From NCBI GenBank assembly GCA_050744165.1, contig JBOGGN010000445.1:1-28169 (forward strand): 28,169 nucleotides of DNA, read 5' to 3'. The notes beneath the pieces were generated by a model. That model saw nothing but the letters and a program-made list of their open reading frames with translations. It was not told where the DNA came from and did no database searches. Below, one piece after another: positions 8,131 through 16,248 of this stretch (the first letter of the stretch is position 1; every line of letters begins with the position of its first letter). Origin of the DNA: JBOGGN01 sp050744165 (GTDB taxonomy: Bacteria > Actinomycetota > Acidimicrobiia > Acidimicrobiales > Palsa-688). The position numbers and the translations under genes are program-made.

Positions 8131-8144
8131 CGTACGTATGTTCG
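8131..8144 (-). promoter_or_regulatory. Imperfect LexA (SOS) box and -10 upstream of dnaE2
   Basis: On the minus strand the site reads CGAACATACGTACG, one base from the actinobacterial LexA consensus CGAAC-N4-GTTCG. It lies 15-27 bp upstream of the candidate dnaE2 starts. A TANNNT-type -10 (TACGAT, 8134-8129) overlaps its proximal half, so bound LexA would block the promoter. The weaker half-site suggests looser repression than at imuA'. Confidence 0.65.
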
Positions 8145-8215
8145 CCTCCGGGCGGCCCCGGGCTACTCGGGCGAGCGACCCGGCCTGGCGGCCCGGGCTG
8201 CCTACACCGGGTCTG

Positions 8216-10234
8216 TCAACCCGGCGCCGACGTGAAGGTAATCGTCTGCGCAGTCCACATACCGTTGCGCAGGGTGAGCAGCGAGGCGTACAGGGTCACC
8301 CCCGGGGGCAACCGGCCGACGCCCAGGGAGTGGATCGTCGGCGGTAGGAGGCCTGAGTGAACGATGTCGGTCCCGTTCGGTTTGGTGCCCACCGCCAGGA
8401 CATAGTTCGACGCGCCCGGGATGGTGTTCCAACTGAACTGCGACGGCGCGATCACCCCGACCTCGTGGGCGAAGGGCCGGACGAAGGTGGCGCCGACGGG
8501 CGAATCGGGACACAGGAGGACCCCGGTGGGGCACGGCGGGGCCAGCTTGGCGGCGACGTCGTAGTCGTAGATGTCGACCGTCAACTCCCCGAATCGGCGT
8601 ACCATCGCCGGCGTCCCGAGGTCGACGGTGGGGAGCGCGGCCACATACGCGGGGGTGGTGGTGTTGGTGAGCAGGAACGTGCGCGTACCGGCGCGCGGTG
8701 TGTACCAGGCTGTCCGGGCGTTCACATAGAAGGGGCACAAATCGGAGGAGATCGGGGCACGGCAGGCGACGACCGGATAGAAATGAACCCGCAGCCCCGA
8801 CTGCAGGGTGAGAGGGTTCGCGTCGAAATAGCCAGCGTAACCAGTCGTCACATCCTGCGACTCCAGGAAGTCGATGACATTCTGTCCCTGAGCAACAAGG
8901 GGATGAAAGGCGTTCTCGGCAGCGGTAAGCGAAAAGCCGAGATGGGCAATCGTAATGCCGCAGAACAAGCTCACGCCCGCGGCGACCACCAGGCGCCGCC
9001 ACCCGATGCCGACGGCCCCGACCGGCGCCACCGCGGCCAACGCGAACAGCACCGGCAGCACGTAACGGGAAAGGGGCGAGGTGCCTTCGGCGAAGGATGT
9101 CAGGCAGAAGGCAGCGAAGACCGCCAGCCCGCTGCCCACCCAATAGGTCATGAAGATAAAGCCCACGTGGTCGGAGATCACGGGCTTCCTGGCCCGCAAC
9201 TGCCTGCGCCATGCACCGCCCGTCAGGACCAGCGCCACCGCGACCGCCGCGAGGAGGAACAAACCCATGACGTCGAAGGACGCTTTGGTCAAGGTGAGCC
9301 GACCGGGGATGGAGATGGCGTTGCCGACCAGGCGAAGCTGGTTGCCGAACCTCACCAGGTTTTTGGCCGCCACTTTGCTCGAAACCAGGGCATATCCGGT
9401 GGTTTCGTAGCGCTTGCGGTAGCCGTGCGACGACATGACATTGTTCACAGCCACCGCCAGGCCGGCAGTCGCAATGCTCATCGATGTGGTCAGGGCCGCG
9501 AACCTGCCGCTGGGGCGATCACGACGGACGGCCCACAGCGCCACCGGCGCGAACAGAAACGGAAGAAACCCGCTGGCCAAGAACAACGGATCCGACGCCA
9601 GCGAGGTCCCCGAAACGACGATCACGAAGATCACCACGACAGCCGGCAGAGTCCACTCAGGTATTCGTCGGTCGGGGCGGGACGTGTGGCCGTTCAAGGG
9701 GTCGGGACGGTTTACCCACCAGACTAAGAACGCGCCCCCCACCGCATCGGCGACGTAGGTGTTCCCGCGAAGTCCCTCCGCCATAACCGTCGATAGCACG
9801 GTGGCGTTGACACCAAGGCCTGCGGCTATGCAAAGAGCGGCCGGGTAGCGGCCTGCGGCCCGCCAGCAAGCCCACCCCGTCAGCGCCAGCCCGCCGAGGT
9901 AGAACAATCCGGGAGCCACGTCCCAGATGGCGCCGCGAAACGGCAGTGAGCGGGTGACCTCCAGGAACCAGATGGTCGTAAAATGGGCTGCCGTTCCCAC
10001 CAGTACCAGTCCGCCGCGGTGGTCGCGTCCCAGATCTCGAACCAGCACCGGGGCCCATGCGGAGTCCGGATTCAGCTGGATGACCCTCATGATGCGCGAG
10101 AAGTAGACGACGACGAGCACCGCGGCGACGGCTCCCAACGACAGCGGCACCCCCCAGGTGACCTTGGCCGCGCCGACAAGGATCGGCCTCTCCGGGGAGC
10201 GGGAACCCGACGACTCGGCCGAGGCGATGGTCAC
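8216..10234 (-). CDS. Polytopic membrane protein with large C-terminal domain, GT-C-like
   Basis: A 672-residue protein with about eleven hydrophobic helices between residues 28 and 440, then a predominantly polar domain of some 230 residues that probably faces outside. The first loop after helix one contains NPDSAW, an acidic residue at the place where GT-C glycosyltransferases often carry a catalytic Asp, but I see no decisive family motif. The last 80 residues look beta-rich (possible fibronectin-like fold, inference). Gene context, 10 bp behind a methyltransferase and a family 2 glycosyltransferase, fits a role in surface polysaccharide or glycolipid assembly. The start is GTG 10234 without a clear Shine-Dalgarno. 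Function unassigned. Confidence 0.75.
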   Translation of the reverse strand: MTIASAESSGSRSPERPILVGAAKVTWGVPLSLGAVAAVLVVVYFSRIMRVIQLNPDSAWAPVLVRDLGRDHRGGLVLVGTAAHFTTIWFLEVTRSLPFRGAIWDVAPGLFYLGGLALTGWACWRAAGRYPAALCIAAGLGVNATVLSTVMAEGLRGNTYVADAVGGAFLVWWVNRPDPLNGHTSRPDRRIPEWTLPAVVVIFVIVVSGTSLASDPLFLASGFLPFLFAPVALWAVRRDRPSGRFAALTTSMSIATAGLAVAVNNVMSSHGYRKRYETTGYALVSSKVAAKNLVRFGNQLRLVGNAISIPGRLTLTKASFDVMGLFLLAAVAVALVLTGGAWRRQLRARKPVISDHVGFIFMTYWVGSGLAVFAAFCLTSFAEGTSPLSRYVLPVLFALAAVAPVGAVGIGWRRLVVAAGVSLFCGITIAHLGFSLTAAENAFHPLVAQGQNVIDFLESQDVTTGYAGYFDANPLTLQSGLRVHFYPVVACRAPISSDLCPFYVNARTAWYTPRAGTRTFLLTNTTTPAYVAALPTVDLGTPAMVRRFGELTVDIYDYDVAAKLAPPCPTGVLLCPDSPVGATFVRPFAHEVGVIAPSQFSWNTIPGASNYVLAVGTKPNGTDIVHSGLLPPTIHSLGVGRLPPGVTLYASLLTLRNGMWTAQTITFTSAPG

Positions 10235-10244
10235 CGGGGCGCGC

Positions 10245-11027
10245 TCACCGCGCCGTCCGGCACACCGCCAGCAAATCCAAGGACGCGTCCAGGTTCTGAT
10301 CGCTCAGGAAGAAATCGTCGGCGGTTATGGCCCGGGCGAGTGGCGACGCTTCACCCATCCGCTCCTTCGTCAAACGCCAGTCGTAGAGCTGCTGGCGCAG
10401 CTTCCGGGGCACGAAACGCCGGAGACGAAGCGGGTCGAGCGCCAGGAGACGGTCGAGCTTTCGCCGCTCGCCGGCGAAGAACTCCATATAGCGCGGTGAC
10501 CCGAAAAGACCAAAGACGGCAACGTCGGCGAACCACGCTCGGCACAGCCTCGCAAGCTGGTCGGGGCTGAACTCGACGAAGTGGTACGGGTCGATGACCT
10601 CGTCAGGGCGACCGAAGGTCAGACGGTTCGGGGTGGCGAGCAGGACCTCGCCGCCCGGGGCCACCACGCGTGCGCATTCCGACACGACACGGTCAGGATC
10701 GGGAACGTGCTCGACCGCATGCAGGCACACGACGGCCCCGAAGGCGTCGTCGGGGAAGGGCAGACGTCGCAGGTCGGCCCGCGCTCCCGGCCGGTCCTGG
10801 CCCGCCAGCGCACCAAGGTCGAGATCGACACCGACCGACCAACGATCGCCCAAGTGGCTGGCGGCATGTCCGGTGCCACAGCCGAGGTCGGCCAACCGCC
10901 CGCCACCGTGTGCCGCTGGCGTGGTCCAAAGCCTCTCCGCCGCGAATCGGTAGTTGGCAGTATGGCGTTGCCAGGTGGGATTGAACCCCCCCTGGCTGGT
11001 GACAATCCGCTCGCCGGTGATCCTCAC
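10245..11027 (-). CDS. Class I SAM-dependent methyltransferase
   Basis: A 260-residue protein of the Methyltransf_11 type. Motif I, LADLGCGTGHAA, is at 45-56, with the acidic ribose-binding VDLD at 67-70; then VVCLHAVEHVPDPDRV (post-motif II) and VVAPGGEVLLATPN (motif III). A C-terminal part of about 80 residues rich in Arg and Leu likely holds the acceptor site. The acceptor is unknown; lying between a glycosyltransferase and a membrane protein, a sugar or lipid-linked intermediate is a reasonable guess. The GTG start at 11027 is 7 bp from the upstream glycosyltransferase stop, so the genes are co-transcribed. Confidence 0.88.
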   Translation of the reverse strand: MRITGERIVTSQGGFNPTWQRHTANYRFAAERLWTTPAAHGGGRLADLGCGTGHAASHLGDRWSVGVDLDLGALAGQDRPGARADLRRLPFPDDAFGAVVCLHAVEHVPDPDRVVSECARVVAPGGEVLLATPNRLTFGRPDEVIDPYHFVEFSPDQLARLCRAWFADVAVFGLFGSPRYMEFFAGERRKLDRLLALDPLRLRRFVPRKLRQQLYDWRLTKERMGEASPLARAITADDFFLSDQNLDASLDLLAVCRTAR

Positions 11028-11034
11028 GACGTCC

Positions 11035-11817
11035 TCACGGTTCGAACTTCCGGCATCGCAGTATCCCGGATCGGTTCAGCAGGAATCGCCCCGCCACCGT
11101 TAGCGTTTTGACGCCGTAGATGACGCCGTCCTTGAGGCCCACCGACGAGGCCTCGTCGAAATAGATGGAACGGGCCGGAATCTCGGCAATCCGGAACCCG
11201 AAATGGACGGCCTGCATGAGCAATTCCGAATCGAAACTGAAGTCCAGCGAATTGCGCAGAAAGGGGATCCCGAGCAACAACGCCCGGGAATAGGCTCGAT
11301 AGCCGGTGTGCATCTCCGACAGGTGCGTGCCCAGGGCGGCGTTTTCCAGCGTGGTCAGGCAGCGGTTGGCGACAAACTTGTAGAGGGGCATACCCCCGCC
11401 CCGAGCCATTCCCCGCTCGGCGAAACGCGAACCCATCACCAGGTCCGCTTTGCCTTCGACGATGGGCCGGATCAGTTCGGGGATCAGTGTTGCGTCGTAT
11501 TGGCCGTCGGGGTGCAGCATGACGACGACATCGGGATTGCGTTGCAGCGCATCGAGGTAGCAGGTCTTCTGGTTGCCTCCGTAGCCCACGTTGTGGGGAT
11601 GCCAGATAACCCGAATGTCGAGCCGCTGGGCGAGCTCCACGGTGTTGTCCGTCGATTTGTCGTCGACCAGGATGATCTCGTCGACCAAGTGGCGAGGGAT
11701 CAATGCCACGGTCTGCTCGAGCGTCTGGGCGGCGTTGAGCGCGGGCATGACGACGACCACCCGGGGACGGGGCTTGGGGTCGATAGCCGCACAACCGTCG
11801 GGCAGAGGGGTGCTCAT
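11035..11817 (-). CDS. Family 2 glycosyltransferase (DPM1-like)
   Basis: A GT-A fold glycosyltransferase, about 260 residues from ATG 11817 (starting MSTPLPDG). Landmarks are VVVMPALNAAQTLEQTV (nucleotide-binding start of the fold), VDDKSTDNT at 51-59, GYGGNQKTCY, and HPDGQYD at 102-108 in the position of the metal-binding DxD/DADxQ motif, matching polyprenyl-phosphate mannosyl/glucosyltransferases. In-frame starts at 11847 (ATG) and 11913 (GTG) are also open; none has a strong ribosome site. It likely transfers a sugar from a nucleotide donor to a lipid carrier at the inner membrane face. It follows imuB on the same strand and leads the methyltransferase and membrane protein genes. Confidence 0.87.
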   Translation of the reverse strand: MSTPLPDGCAAIDPKPRPRVVVVMPALNAAQTLEQTVALIPRHLVDEIILVDDKSTDNTVELAQRLDIRVIWHPHNVGYGGNQKTCYLDALQRNPDVVVMLHPDGQYDATLIPELIRPIVEGKADLVMGSRFAERGMARGGGMPLYKFVANRCLTTLENAALGTHLSEMHTGYRAYSRALLLGIPFLRNSLDFSFDSELLMQAVHFGFRIAEIPARSIYFDEASSVGLKDGVIYGVKTLTVAGRFLLNRSGILRCRKFEP

Positions 11818-11938
11818 GACAGCTGGTCTTGAGGTGCGAAGGTTCATCGCGAGGCGATCTGTGAGCGTAGCCAACGGACCTTCGCCCGGCGAACAGGGGC
11901 TTGCCGACGCCACCCGTTCGGGGGAGTTCGGGGCGAGT

Positions 11939-13561
11939 TCAATCGAACGTGGCCTCCAGCCGCCACCGACCCGACTCCAACGCCACCAGGTGGGCGCTCC
12001 CGTCGCCGAGAACTACCTGGAATCGAGCCCGGCGCCGGCACGATTTCTGGTCCCACCAGCGTTCCTCTGCGGGCCACGGCCCGGCCCAGGCCATCACCGG
12101 TAGGGGCGCCCCGCGGCCGGGCATTATCAGCGCTGCCGGCGCCGATTCCAGGATCCCCCGACCGGTCACAGACAACGGTTTGCCCTCCCCACCGAGGAGT
12201 TCGATCGAGCGGGGCTCCGGGAAGACGATCGCTGGGGCGGGCTCGGGCAGGCGACCGGGCCACGGTGGGATTTCTCGACCGCCGCCAGGTTCCCGTTCGG
12301 CCTCGTCGCTCCGGGCCCGGGGCTCCCCCCAGGGAATCAACCGGACCTGCCCCGCCGGGTCGCGACCTCCGCCGACCACGGCGGTGACCACCCCATTGGG
12401 ACCGAGCATGCCTTGGACCCGGGCCAGCCCCCGGGCGGCCCGGTCGTCGGCCGCTGCCGAACCACCCCAGAAACCCAACTGGCGGCCGTGGTCGGGCTTC
12501 ACCTCGTCGGGGATCAGGCGGATCAGGGCCACGCCGGCTGTCGTGGCCCCGGTGCTCAGCCAGCCCTCCAGCTGCCAGCGCACCCGTTCGGCGATGGCCC
12601 GGGAGGTCAGCGCCCCGTCGTGGCGCCACAGCCGCACCACATGCTCCCCGTGCTCGGTCTCGGCCTCTATGGCGACCCGGGTGCAGGCCAGGCCTCGGGC
12701 GGCTAACAGCTCGTGCAACTCGTCCGCCAGGGCTTTGGCGACGAACATGGCCGTGTCAACGCGCTCGGCGGGCGGGTCGAGCTCGGCCCACACGCCGAGC
12801 TCCGGCGGTGGGGTGCGGGCTGCCAGCGGCCGCTCGTCCCGACCGCTGGCCAGGCGGTGAGCCAGGGCCCCGTCGGAGCCGAAGCGGGCCAGCACTGTCT
12901 CCGCCGGCAGAGCGGCCAGGTCGCCGAGGGTGTCGAGGCCGAGTCGGACCAACAGGTCCGCCAACTCGGGGCGGTCGAGCACCCGGACGGGAAACGGGGC
13001 GAGGAACTCGGCGCTGCGGCCCGGTGGCACCACCAACACCGAGGAGTGTCCGTCCCCATAACGCCCGCCCCGCCCCGCCTGCTCGGCGGCAAAGGGCCCG
13101 TCGGCCACTCCCACCCGGCACCGGGGGGCCACCAGTCCGGTGACCGACAGCACATGGTCGACCGCCGCCGCCACCTGGGTCGCCAACGCTTGGTCGCCGC
13201 CGAAGTACCGCGAAGGACCCCGGCTCCCGACCGACACGACCCCGGGCCGGCCCACTTCCACTCCCGGGCTGAAGGCTTCGACCGCCGCCACCACCGGCTC
13301 GAAAGCCCGGATGTCACGGCCCAGGTCGTGCTCGACCACTACCACCTCGGGGCAACGACCCTGCGCCTCCCGGCGTCGTAGGCCAACCGTGACTCCTTCC
13401 TGGCGTGCTGCCACCGAGCAGGCCACCACCCGGTTGGCTACCACCACGGCCACCGGCACCGTGGCCGGATAGCCAGCAGCGACGACCGACCAGTCCGGGC
13501 ACCACACCACCAGCGTGCGGACCCCGGCTCCGCCCTCGCCCCGTACTCCGCCCGCCGCCAT
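11939..13561 (-). CDS. imuB: ImuB, catalytically degenerate Y-family polymerase homologue
   Basis: A 540-residue protein from ATG 13561, whose A is the last base of the imuA' TAA (TAATG overlap), so the two are translationally coupled. The Y-family fold is recognisable, but the active-site acidic motifs are absent: the first strand reads LVVWCPDWSVV rather than a DxD-type start, and no SxDE motif is present. This is as expected for ImuB, which acts as an adaptor recruiting DnaE2 rather than as a polymerase. A beta-clamp binding motif QLGFW is at 361-365. The C terminus (GPWPAEERWWD near 494-504, then ARFQVVLGDG) is typical of actinobacterial ImuB, where it interacts with ImuA' and DnaE2. It is SOS-regulated through the imuA' promoter. 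Confidence 0.92.
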   Translation of the reverse strand: MAAGGVRGEGGAGVRTLVVWCPDWSVVAAGYPATVPVAVVVANRVVACSVAARQEGVTVGLRRREAQGRCPEVVVVEHDLGRDIRAFEPVVAAVEAFSPGVEVGRPGVVSVGSRGPSRYFGGDQALATQVAAAVDHVLSVTGLVAPRCRVGVADGPFAAEQAGRGGRYGDGHSSVLVVPPGRSAEFLAPFPVRVLDRPELADLLVRLGLDTLGDLAALPAETVLARFGSDGALAHRLASGRDERPLAARTPPPELGVWAELDPPAERVDTAMFVAKALADELHELLAARGLACTRVAIEAETEHGEHVVRLWRHDGALTSRAIAERVRWQLEGWLSTGATTAGVALIRLIPDEVKPDHGRQLGFWGGSAAADDRAARGLARVQGMLGPNGVVTAVVGGGRDPAGQVRLIPWGEPRARSDEAEREPGGGREIPPWPGRLPEPAPAIVFPEPRSIELLGGEGKPLSVTGRGILESAPAALIMPGRGAPLPVMAWAGPWPAEERWWDQKSCRRRARFQVVLGDGSAHLVALESGRWRLEATFD

Positions 13562-14358
13562 TAATACCCCGCCGCCGAGGCGGCAGGCGCCTCCCCCTCC
13601 CAGGCCTCCGGCACGGCGCGGTCCTCCAAGGTCCCAGCGCCCCCCGGCAACCACAGCCGGACCCGCCGCTGCCGGGATGCGGCGCCTCGCCCGATCGAGG
13701 TGACCTCGACCGAACGAGCCTGCAGGTAGCCATAGCCGTGACCGAGGCCCCGCCACTCCCCCGCCCCCTCGACCGTCAGCGTCAAATCGACCCCCGGCCA
13801 GCCCCGCAGCCCCGCCCCGTCCCCGGCCACGACCCCGACCCCAGCCCCGACCCCAACCCCGGCCACGACCCCGCCCCCGGCCACGACCCCGCCCCCAGCC
13901 CCGACCCCGACCCCGGCCACGACCAGCACCACCCCCCGCTCCCGCGCCCGAGCCATCAGCCGCCGGGTGTCGGCCATCCGCAGCCCCCGGGGACTGCACA
14001 CCAGGATCAGGTCCACGGCGTCGATCAGCGCCGCCGCCACCGCAGTCCATTCCCCCGCCGGGTTGGCCACCAAGGCAAAGCGCTCCACCGCCACCCCGAG
14101 CCCCGCCGCCGCCACCATTCCCAAACCCGGCCAGCCGAGGGCGGCGCACCACGACCCCGCCTGGGAGGCAGCCGCCGCCACGCACAGCGCCAGGGACGTG
14201 GCCCCGGCACCACCCCCCACCACCACGGTGCTCCCCCGCCGCAAACCCCCGTCGGGAAACAGCGACCCCAGAGGCGCCAGGACGGGCACGACATGCTGGC
14301 CGGCCAGGGTGACCGGCCGGGCCCGATTGGCGGCGTCCGCCAGAAGCTCCCGGCTCAC
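13561..14358 (-). CDS. imuA': ImuA' (RecA-like mutasome accessory protein)
   Basis: A 265-residue RecA/SulA-like protein upstream of and overlapping imuB, the standard position of imuA'. The opening LFPDGGLRRGSTVVVGGGAG is the typical region before a RecA P-loop, but the loop GGGAGATS lacks the Lys of a functional Walker A, so ATP hydrolysis is doubtful. Residues 148-182 are an almost pure Gly/Val/Ala run encoded by a G-rich minisatellite, interrupting the core. The GTG start at 14358 lies 7 nt after a TAATCT -10 element, suggesting a leaderless message. A perfect LexA box lies 22 bp upstream. Identification rests on gene order and the P-loop region; overall similarity was not measured. Confidence 0.82.
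   Translation of the reverse strand: MSRELLADAANRARPVTLAGQHVVPVLAPLGSLFPDGGLRRGSTVVVGGGAGATSLALCVAAAASQAGSWCAALGWPGLGMVAAAGLGVAVERFALVANPAGEWTAVAAALIDAVDLILVCSPRGLRMADTRRLMARARERGVVLVVAGVGVGAGGGVVAGGGVVAGVGVGAGVGVVAGDGAGLRGWPGVDLTLTVEGAGEWRGLGHGYGYLQARSVEVTSIGRGAASRQRRVRLWLPGGAGTLEDRAVPEAWEGEAPAASAAGY
13819..13925. repeat. G-rich minisatellite within imuA'
   Basis: About 107 bp of imperfect short repeats built from GGGGTC, GGGGCT and GGCCGGGG on the coding (minus) strand, with more than ten G4 runs and a recurring roughly 18-bp unit GTCGTGGCCGGGGGCGGG. It encodes a Gly/Val/Ala stretch and could form G-quadruplexes in the message or non-template strand. Confidence 0.85.
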
Positions 14359-14365
14359 CCAATCC

Positions 14366-14371
14366 AGATTA
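14366..14371 (-). promoter_or_regulatory. Predicted -10 of the imuA' promoter
   Basis: TAATCT on the minus strand fits TANNNT and lies exactly 7 nt before the GTG start of imuA', the spacing of leaderless actinobacterial promoters. The LexA box at 14380-14397 then covers the -10/-35 spacer and the -35 region. Confidence 0.45.
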
Positions 14372-14379
14372 CTAGAAGA

Positions 14380-14397
14380 CTCGAACTCCTGTTCGAG
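14380..14397 (-). promoter_or_regulatory. LexA (SOS) box upstream of imuA'-imuB
   Basis: CTCGAAC-TCCT-GTTCGAG is a perfect 18-bp palindrome with 7-bp arms and contains the full actinobacterial LexA consensus CGAAC-N4-GTTCG. It lies 22 bp upstream of the imuA' GTG and just downstream of the coxG-like stop, so it marks an independent SOS-inducible promoter. Confidence 0.9.
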
Positions 14398-14401
14398 AGA
14401 G

Positions 14402-14860
14402 TCAGCCTCCCTGGCCGATGCGGTCCTGGATGCAGTGCGCCATGTCGCCGATCATCTTCTTGGCCATGTCCTCGACCGTGCCGCGGCCAAACTGGGCCAG
14501 CTTGCCGGCGATGTTGACATCGGTGTCGATCGTGACATCGGTGGCCCCGCCGGCTGCGGCCACCGTCATGATCACCGTGGCGAACACCTGGCCCGACCCG
14601 GCCGTCTCCCGGCCTTTGGCCTTGACCGTCACCACCGCCCGGTCCTCGCTCTCCTGGGTGTCGACGATCTCCGCTGTGCCCTGGTATCTGATGGTGACCG
14701 CACCCGCCTTGACCGTGAGCTTGCCCTGGAAGGTCGACGAGTCGACGGCCTCGGTCAACTCGGCGCCGGGCACGCACCGGACCACCTTGTTGACGTCGAG
14801 CAGGAAGGCGAAGACCTCGTCCGGCGGGGCGGAGACCGTGAATCCGTTGACGATTTTCAT
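14402..14860 (-). CDS. CoxG/SRPBCC family protein
   Basis: A 152-residue protein of the CoxG (carbon monoxide dehydrogenase subunit G-like) branch of SRPBCC proteins. Diagnostic stretches are FTVSAPPDEVFAFLLDVNKV at the N terminus, CVPGAELTE, and the C-terminal helix with AQFGRGTVEDMAKKMI. In CO-dehydrogenase operons CoxG helps recruit the enzyme to the membrane or binds quinones, but no cox structural gene is here and such orphans are common. It starts at ATG 14860 with only a weak AGG upstream. It follows the MFS gene by 46 bp on the same strand and ends right at the LexA box. Confidence 0.88.
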   Translation of the reverse strand: MKIVNGFTVSAPPDEVFAFLLDVNKVVRCVPGAELTEAVDSSTFQGKLTVKAGAVTIRYQGTAEIVDTQESEDRAVVTVKAKGRETAGSGQVFATVIMTVAAAGGATDVTIDTDVNIAGKLAQFGRGTVEDMAKKMIGDMAHCIQDRIGQGG

Positions 14861-14906
14861 GACCTAGTACTTACCCCATTGAAAAGCCGGTGGGAAAAAT
14901 GCCTCC

Positions 14907-16184
14907 TCACGCCGCCGCGGGCTCCGCGGAGGGTTCCAGGCTGGGCACGATCGGGCCGCCGTGAACCGGGATCCGGCGCCTCAGCAACGTCACCGCCGCG
15001 GCAGCCGCCGCCAGCAGGGTGGCGATGCCACCGATGGCAAGGCCCCAGCGGGCACCCCACTGCTGGCAGATCCAGCCCACGACCAGGCCGCCGATGGGCG
15101 TCGAGCCGAGGAAGACCAGTACGTACAGTGCCATGACCCGCCCCCGCATGTCCGGCCGGGACGCCAGCTGGCAGGTCGTGTTGACGGTGGCCAGGAACCA
15201 GATGCTGACCACGCCGAGCACCACCATCACCAGGTCCTCCACCACCAAGCCGGGCGCCAGGGCGCTGGCGACCATCATCACGCCGAAGGCGAGGCAGCTG
15301 AATACCAGCAGCTTGGCGGTGGGAGCCAGCCGGGACGCCACGCCGACGGCCCCGATGATGGAGCCGACCCCCATCAGCGACGTCAACAGGCCGTAGGTCC
15401 CGGCGCCACCGTGAAAGGTGAACTTGGCCAGCACCGGCAGGACGACGGTGAAGTTGAAAGCCAGGGTGCCGACCACCGTCATGACCAAGATGGCGGCCCG
15501 CAGGGCTGGGGTCTCCCAGACATAGCGGAAGCCCTCTCGGATCTGTCCCTTGGCCCGGGGAACCGGCGGCGTCTGGTAGAGCTCAGCGGGCCGCATCATC
15601 AAGAGGCCCGCGATCACCGCCGCGAACGAGGCGGCGTTGACGGCGAAACACGGTCCCACGTCCACGAGCTTGATCACCAACGCGCCGAGGGCGGGACCGA
15701 TGACCCGGGAGGCGTTGAACATGGCGCTGTTGAGGGCGACGGCGTTGGGCAGGTCGGCGGGACCCACCATCTCGCTCACGAACGCCTGGCGGACCGGGGT
15801 GTCCACCGCCGCGAAGACCCCGGACAAAAACGTCAACAGGTAGATGGCCCACAGCGGGTCGGTCCCTGCCAGCGCGATGGCGGCCAGGCCAGCGGCGGCG
15901 ACCGCCATGCCCGACTGCGTGACGACCAGGGTGCGCCGCTTGTTCCGCCGGTCCGCGATTACCCCGCCGTAGGTGCTGATCAAGAGCATGGGCAGGAACT
16001 GCAAGGCAGTGACCACGCCCACGTCGAAGCCGCTGTTGGTGATCCGCAGCACCAGCCAACCGAGGGCGACGGTCTGCATCCAGGTTCCGCTGGTCGAGAC
16101 CAGCTGGCCGTAGAAGTAGAGGCGGTAGTTGCGGAACCCGAGGGACCGGAACGTGGCCCGGGTAAACGCCTTGGCGCGCGTCAT
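14907..16184 (-). CDS. MFS exporter (EntS/MFS_3-like)
   Basis: A 425-residue transporter with about twelve hydrophobic helices. The N terminus (FRNYRLYFYGQLVSTSGTWM) and the loop motif ADRRNKRRTLV after helix two are typical of the MFS_3/EntS-like drug or siderophore exporter group, as are DTPVRQAFVSEMV and the RPDMRGRVMALY loop in the second half. It is expected to export a small molecule by proton antiport at the inner membrane; the substrate is unknown. It begins at ATG 16184, 64 bp after a MarR regulator on the same strand that probably controls it. Confidence 0.9.
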   Translation of the reverse strand: MTRAKAFTRATFRSLGFRNYRLYFYGQLVSTSGTWMQTVALGWLVLRITNSGFDVGVVTALQFLPMLLISTYGGVIADRRNKRRTLVVTQSGMAVAAAGLAAIALAGTDPLWAIYLLTFLSGVFAAVDTPVRQAFVSEMVGPADLPNAVALNSAMFNASRVIGPALGALVIKLVDVGPCFAVNAASFAAVIAGLLMMRPAELYQTPPVPRAKGQIREGFRYVWETPALRAAILVMTVVGTLAFNFTVVLPVLAKFTFHGGAGTYGLLTSLMGVGSIIGAVGVASRLAPTAKLLVFSCLAFGVMMVASALAPGLVVEDLVMVVLGVVSIWFLATVNTTCQLASRPDMRGRVMALYVLVFLGSTPIGGLVVGWICQQWGARWGLAIGGIATLLAAAAAAVTLLRRRIPVHGGPIVPSLEPSAEPAAA

Positions 16185-16248
16185 ACGGCGGGCTCCTCGG
16201 CACGCGGGGCCAGCACCGACAGAGTCGCGGTGAACGTGGCGACACCGG

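Noticed and set aside
11025..11060. GGTTCGAA-like T-loop as part of a tRNA
   Set aside because: No acceptor or anticodon stems can be folded around it and it lies at the end of a glycosyltransferase gene.
11937..11948. GTTC-AATC-GAAC as a further LexA box
   Set aside because: The half-sites are in reversed order compared with GAAC-N4-GTTC, and it overlaps the imuB stop.
14402..14860. CO-dehydrogenase operon
   Set aside because: Only a CoxG-like gene is present; no coxS, coxM, coxL or maturation genes nearby.
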